A stretch of 7,349 bases of DNA from Chitinophagaceae bacterium UBA4412. GTDB lineage: Bacteria > Bacteroidota > Bacteroidia > Chitinophagales > Chitinophagaceae. The DNA is taken from the NCBI GenBank assembly GCA_002400445.1, contig DGQO01000149.1, positions 1 through 7,349 of the forward strand, read 5' to 3'. Made by a program: the position numbers and the translations under genes. Below, piece by piece: positions 6,060 through 7,349 of this stretch. The notes beneath the pieces are model-generated. The model did not search any database. It was not told the origin of the DNA and was given only the letters and a program-made list of their open reading frames with translations. Each line of letters starts with the position of its first letter. Positions within the stretch are counted from its first letter, which is position 1.

Positions 6060-7349
6060 ATGCGTTTTCTTTTTAAGCCCCTTATTTCAGCCCTCTTTTT
6101 ACTATTTTTCATGCAGGCGGATGCCCAGGATTCTGCATTGGTAAAGTGGCAGCTCACTGCACAACAACAAGCTGCAAACAGTTTCAATTTTATTCTGCAG
6201 GCCACAGTGAGCAATGGATGGCATGTTTATGCGGGGCCGGATGCAGTGGATGGCCTTAGTGGCCTTGTTATTAAAACATCTTCTGCTGAAGTAAAGCTGG
6301 GCGAACCAGTATTTTCCCCGGCGGCTGTGGCTATTAAAGATCCCATTTTTGAAAGCCGGGCCAAGAGCGTTTTTAGTGATTCCTTTACCATAACCATTCC
6401 CGTTAGCATCACCGGAACGGTACCGCCCCTTGTAAAACTCAACCTGAGTTATGAAGTGGCCAACCAGGAAAATTTCATTCCCGAAGAAGCAGAACTCGAA
6501 GTAAATCCCGCGGGTGGCACTATCGTTAAATCTACGGCCCGCATTCGCATTCCTACAATTGACTTGAAAAATCCAATCGTAAATTTTTCATTGTCTTCAG
6601 CCTCTGCATCACCACAGGATGCGCAAAAAAGTAATTTGTGGACCCTGTTTGCCCTCGGCTTTTTCGGTGGTCTCATTGCATTGCTTACGCCTTGCGTGTT
6701 TCCCATGATACCGCTCACCGTTTCGTTCTTCACAAAAAAATCCGGTACACGCAAATCTGGTGTGCGTAATGCTGTTTTCTACGGATTTTTTATCTTCTTA
6801 ATTTATGTGCTGCTCAGCCTGCCATTCCATTTTTTAGATTCCCTTAACCCGGAAATTCTAAATAATATTTCTACAAATGTTTACCTCAATGTTTTCTTTT
6901 TTGTGGTCTTCATCGTGTTTGCACTTTCGTTTTTCGGTTTGTTTGAAATTACCTTGCCCGCAAGTTTTAGCACAGGTGCGGATAGTAAGGCAAGCGCCGG
7001 AAATTTGTTAGGTATTTTCTTTATGGCCCTTACGCTCGCATTGGTTTCCTTCTCCTGCACTGGTCCTATTTTAGGTTCTCTGCTCGCCGGTTCACTGTCT
7101 TCTAATGGCGGAGCAATGCAACTTACATCGGGCATGGCTGGGTTCGGACTGGCGCTGGCGCTGCCTTTTGCCTTGTTCGCCTTATTTCCGCAATGGCTTA
7201 ATTCTTTACCAAAAAGTGGTGGCTGGCTCACTACGGTTAAAATCGTTCTTGGTTTTGCAGAAGTGGCGCTTGCGTTTAAATTTTTATCCAATGCGGATTT
7301 GGTGATGCATTGGGGTTTGCTCAAGCGGGAGATATTTATTGGAATTTGG
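6060..7349 (+). CDS. dsbD: DsbD-type thiol:disulfide interchange (protein-disulfide reductase) membrane protein, 3' end outside window
   Basis: The frame is open for 430 codons from ATG 6060 to the window end, so the C-terminal part (expected thioredoxin-like gamma domain) cannot be seen. A signal peptide (residues 1-22, ending ADA before Gln23) is followed by an alpha-like periplasmic domain (about 24-150) with the NGWHVYAG motif (52-59). Next come a short linker and the CcdA/DsbD-beta membrane domain from about 192, with helices near 192-222, 237-257, 273-294, 315-340, 352-378 and 390-409. The membrane redox cysteines are present: Cys212 in LLTPCVFPMIPLTV and Cys333 in SFSCTGPILGSLLAG. In DsbD these carry electrons from cytoplasmic thioredoxin across the inner membrane. 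Oddly, the alpha-domain cysteines are replaced (Ala134, Phe139). The gene begins 15 nt after an intrinsic terminator with no promoter between, so readthrough from the upstream redox gene is likely. No visible frameshift. Confidence 0.9.
   Translation, partial: MRFLFKPLISALFLLFFMQADAQDSALVKWQLTAQQQAANSFNFILQATVSNGWHVYAGPDAVDGLSGLVIKTSSAEVKLGEPVFSPAAVAIKDPIFESRAKSVFSDSFTITIPVSITGTVPPLVKLNLSYEVANQENFIPEEAELEVNPAGGTIVKSTARIRIPTIDLKNPIVNFSLSSASASPQDAQKSNLWTLFALGFFGGLIALLTPCVFPMIPLTVSFFTKKSGTRKSGVRNAVFYGFFIFLIYVLLSLPFHFLDSLNPEILNNISTNVYLNVFFFVVFIVFALSFFGLFEITLPASFSTGADSKASAGNLLGIFFMALTLALVSFSCTGPILGSLLAGSLSSNGGAMQLTSGMAGFGLALALPFALFALFPQWLNSLPKSGGWLTTVKIVLGFAEVALAFKFLSNADLVMHWGLLKREIFIGIW

Noticed and set aside
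6881..7324. 147-codon open frame on the minus strand
   Set aside because: It is antisense to the DsbD membrane domain, whose conserved cysteine motifs show the plus frame is the coding one.
1..7349. Mobile element, CRISPR, phage defence or other accessory system
   Set aside because: No regular spaced repeats, terminal inverted repeats, integrase, transposase, nuclease or toxin-like genes were seen; every large gene fits a housekeeping or lineage-specific role.

Overview
The window reads as chromosomal DNA of a member of the Bacteroidota, most likely Chitinophagaceae or a close relative (inference). Support: AT-rich intergenic DNA without clear Shine-Dalgarno sequences; promoter-like TAnnTTTG boxes just upstream of genes; three exported proteins whose predicted signal-peptidase I cut leaves Gln at +1; and gene families typical of the phylum. 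There is no gene-free stretch above 300 bp, and no tRNA, rRNA, CRISPR array, insertion sequence or phage gene was seen.

Layout: 1-273 is the C-terminal end of an ABC transporter ATPase, followed after 31 bp by its likely ABC-2 type permease (305-1126). Converging on the permease and overlapping its last 17 bases is a minus-strand NAD(P)-binding epimerase-like gene of the TIGR01777/YfcH type (2063-1110). Divergent from that is a secreted protein of unknown function with a Tyr/Asn-rich insert (2151-3674). Then come a polytopic membrane protein resembling DUF6427 (best start GTG 3769, end 4749) and purQ (4797-5459), each with its own promoter-like box.

The last third is a disulfide-relay locus: a small secreted DsbD-alpha-like protein with a CxxxxC pair (5541-5996), a strong intrinsic terminator (6019-6044), and a DsbD-type transmembrane reductase (6060 to beyond the window end). 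The reductase has its own N-terminal alpha-like domain, but both positions matching the redox cysteines are replaced (Ala134, Phe139), while its membrane cysteines Cys212 and Cys333 are kept. The simplest reading is that the stand-alone small protein supplies the alpha-type thiol pair, and that the terminator between the genes sets their ratio. This is the most interesting part of the window. The rest looks like ordinary core or lineage-specific genome, and I see no clear sign of a wholly new system.
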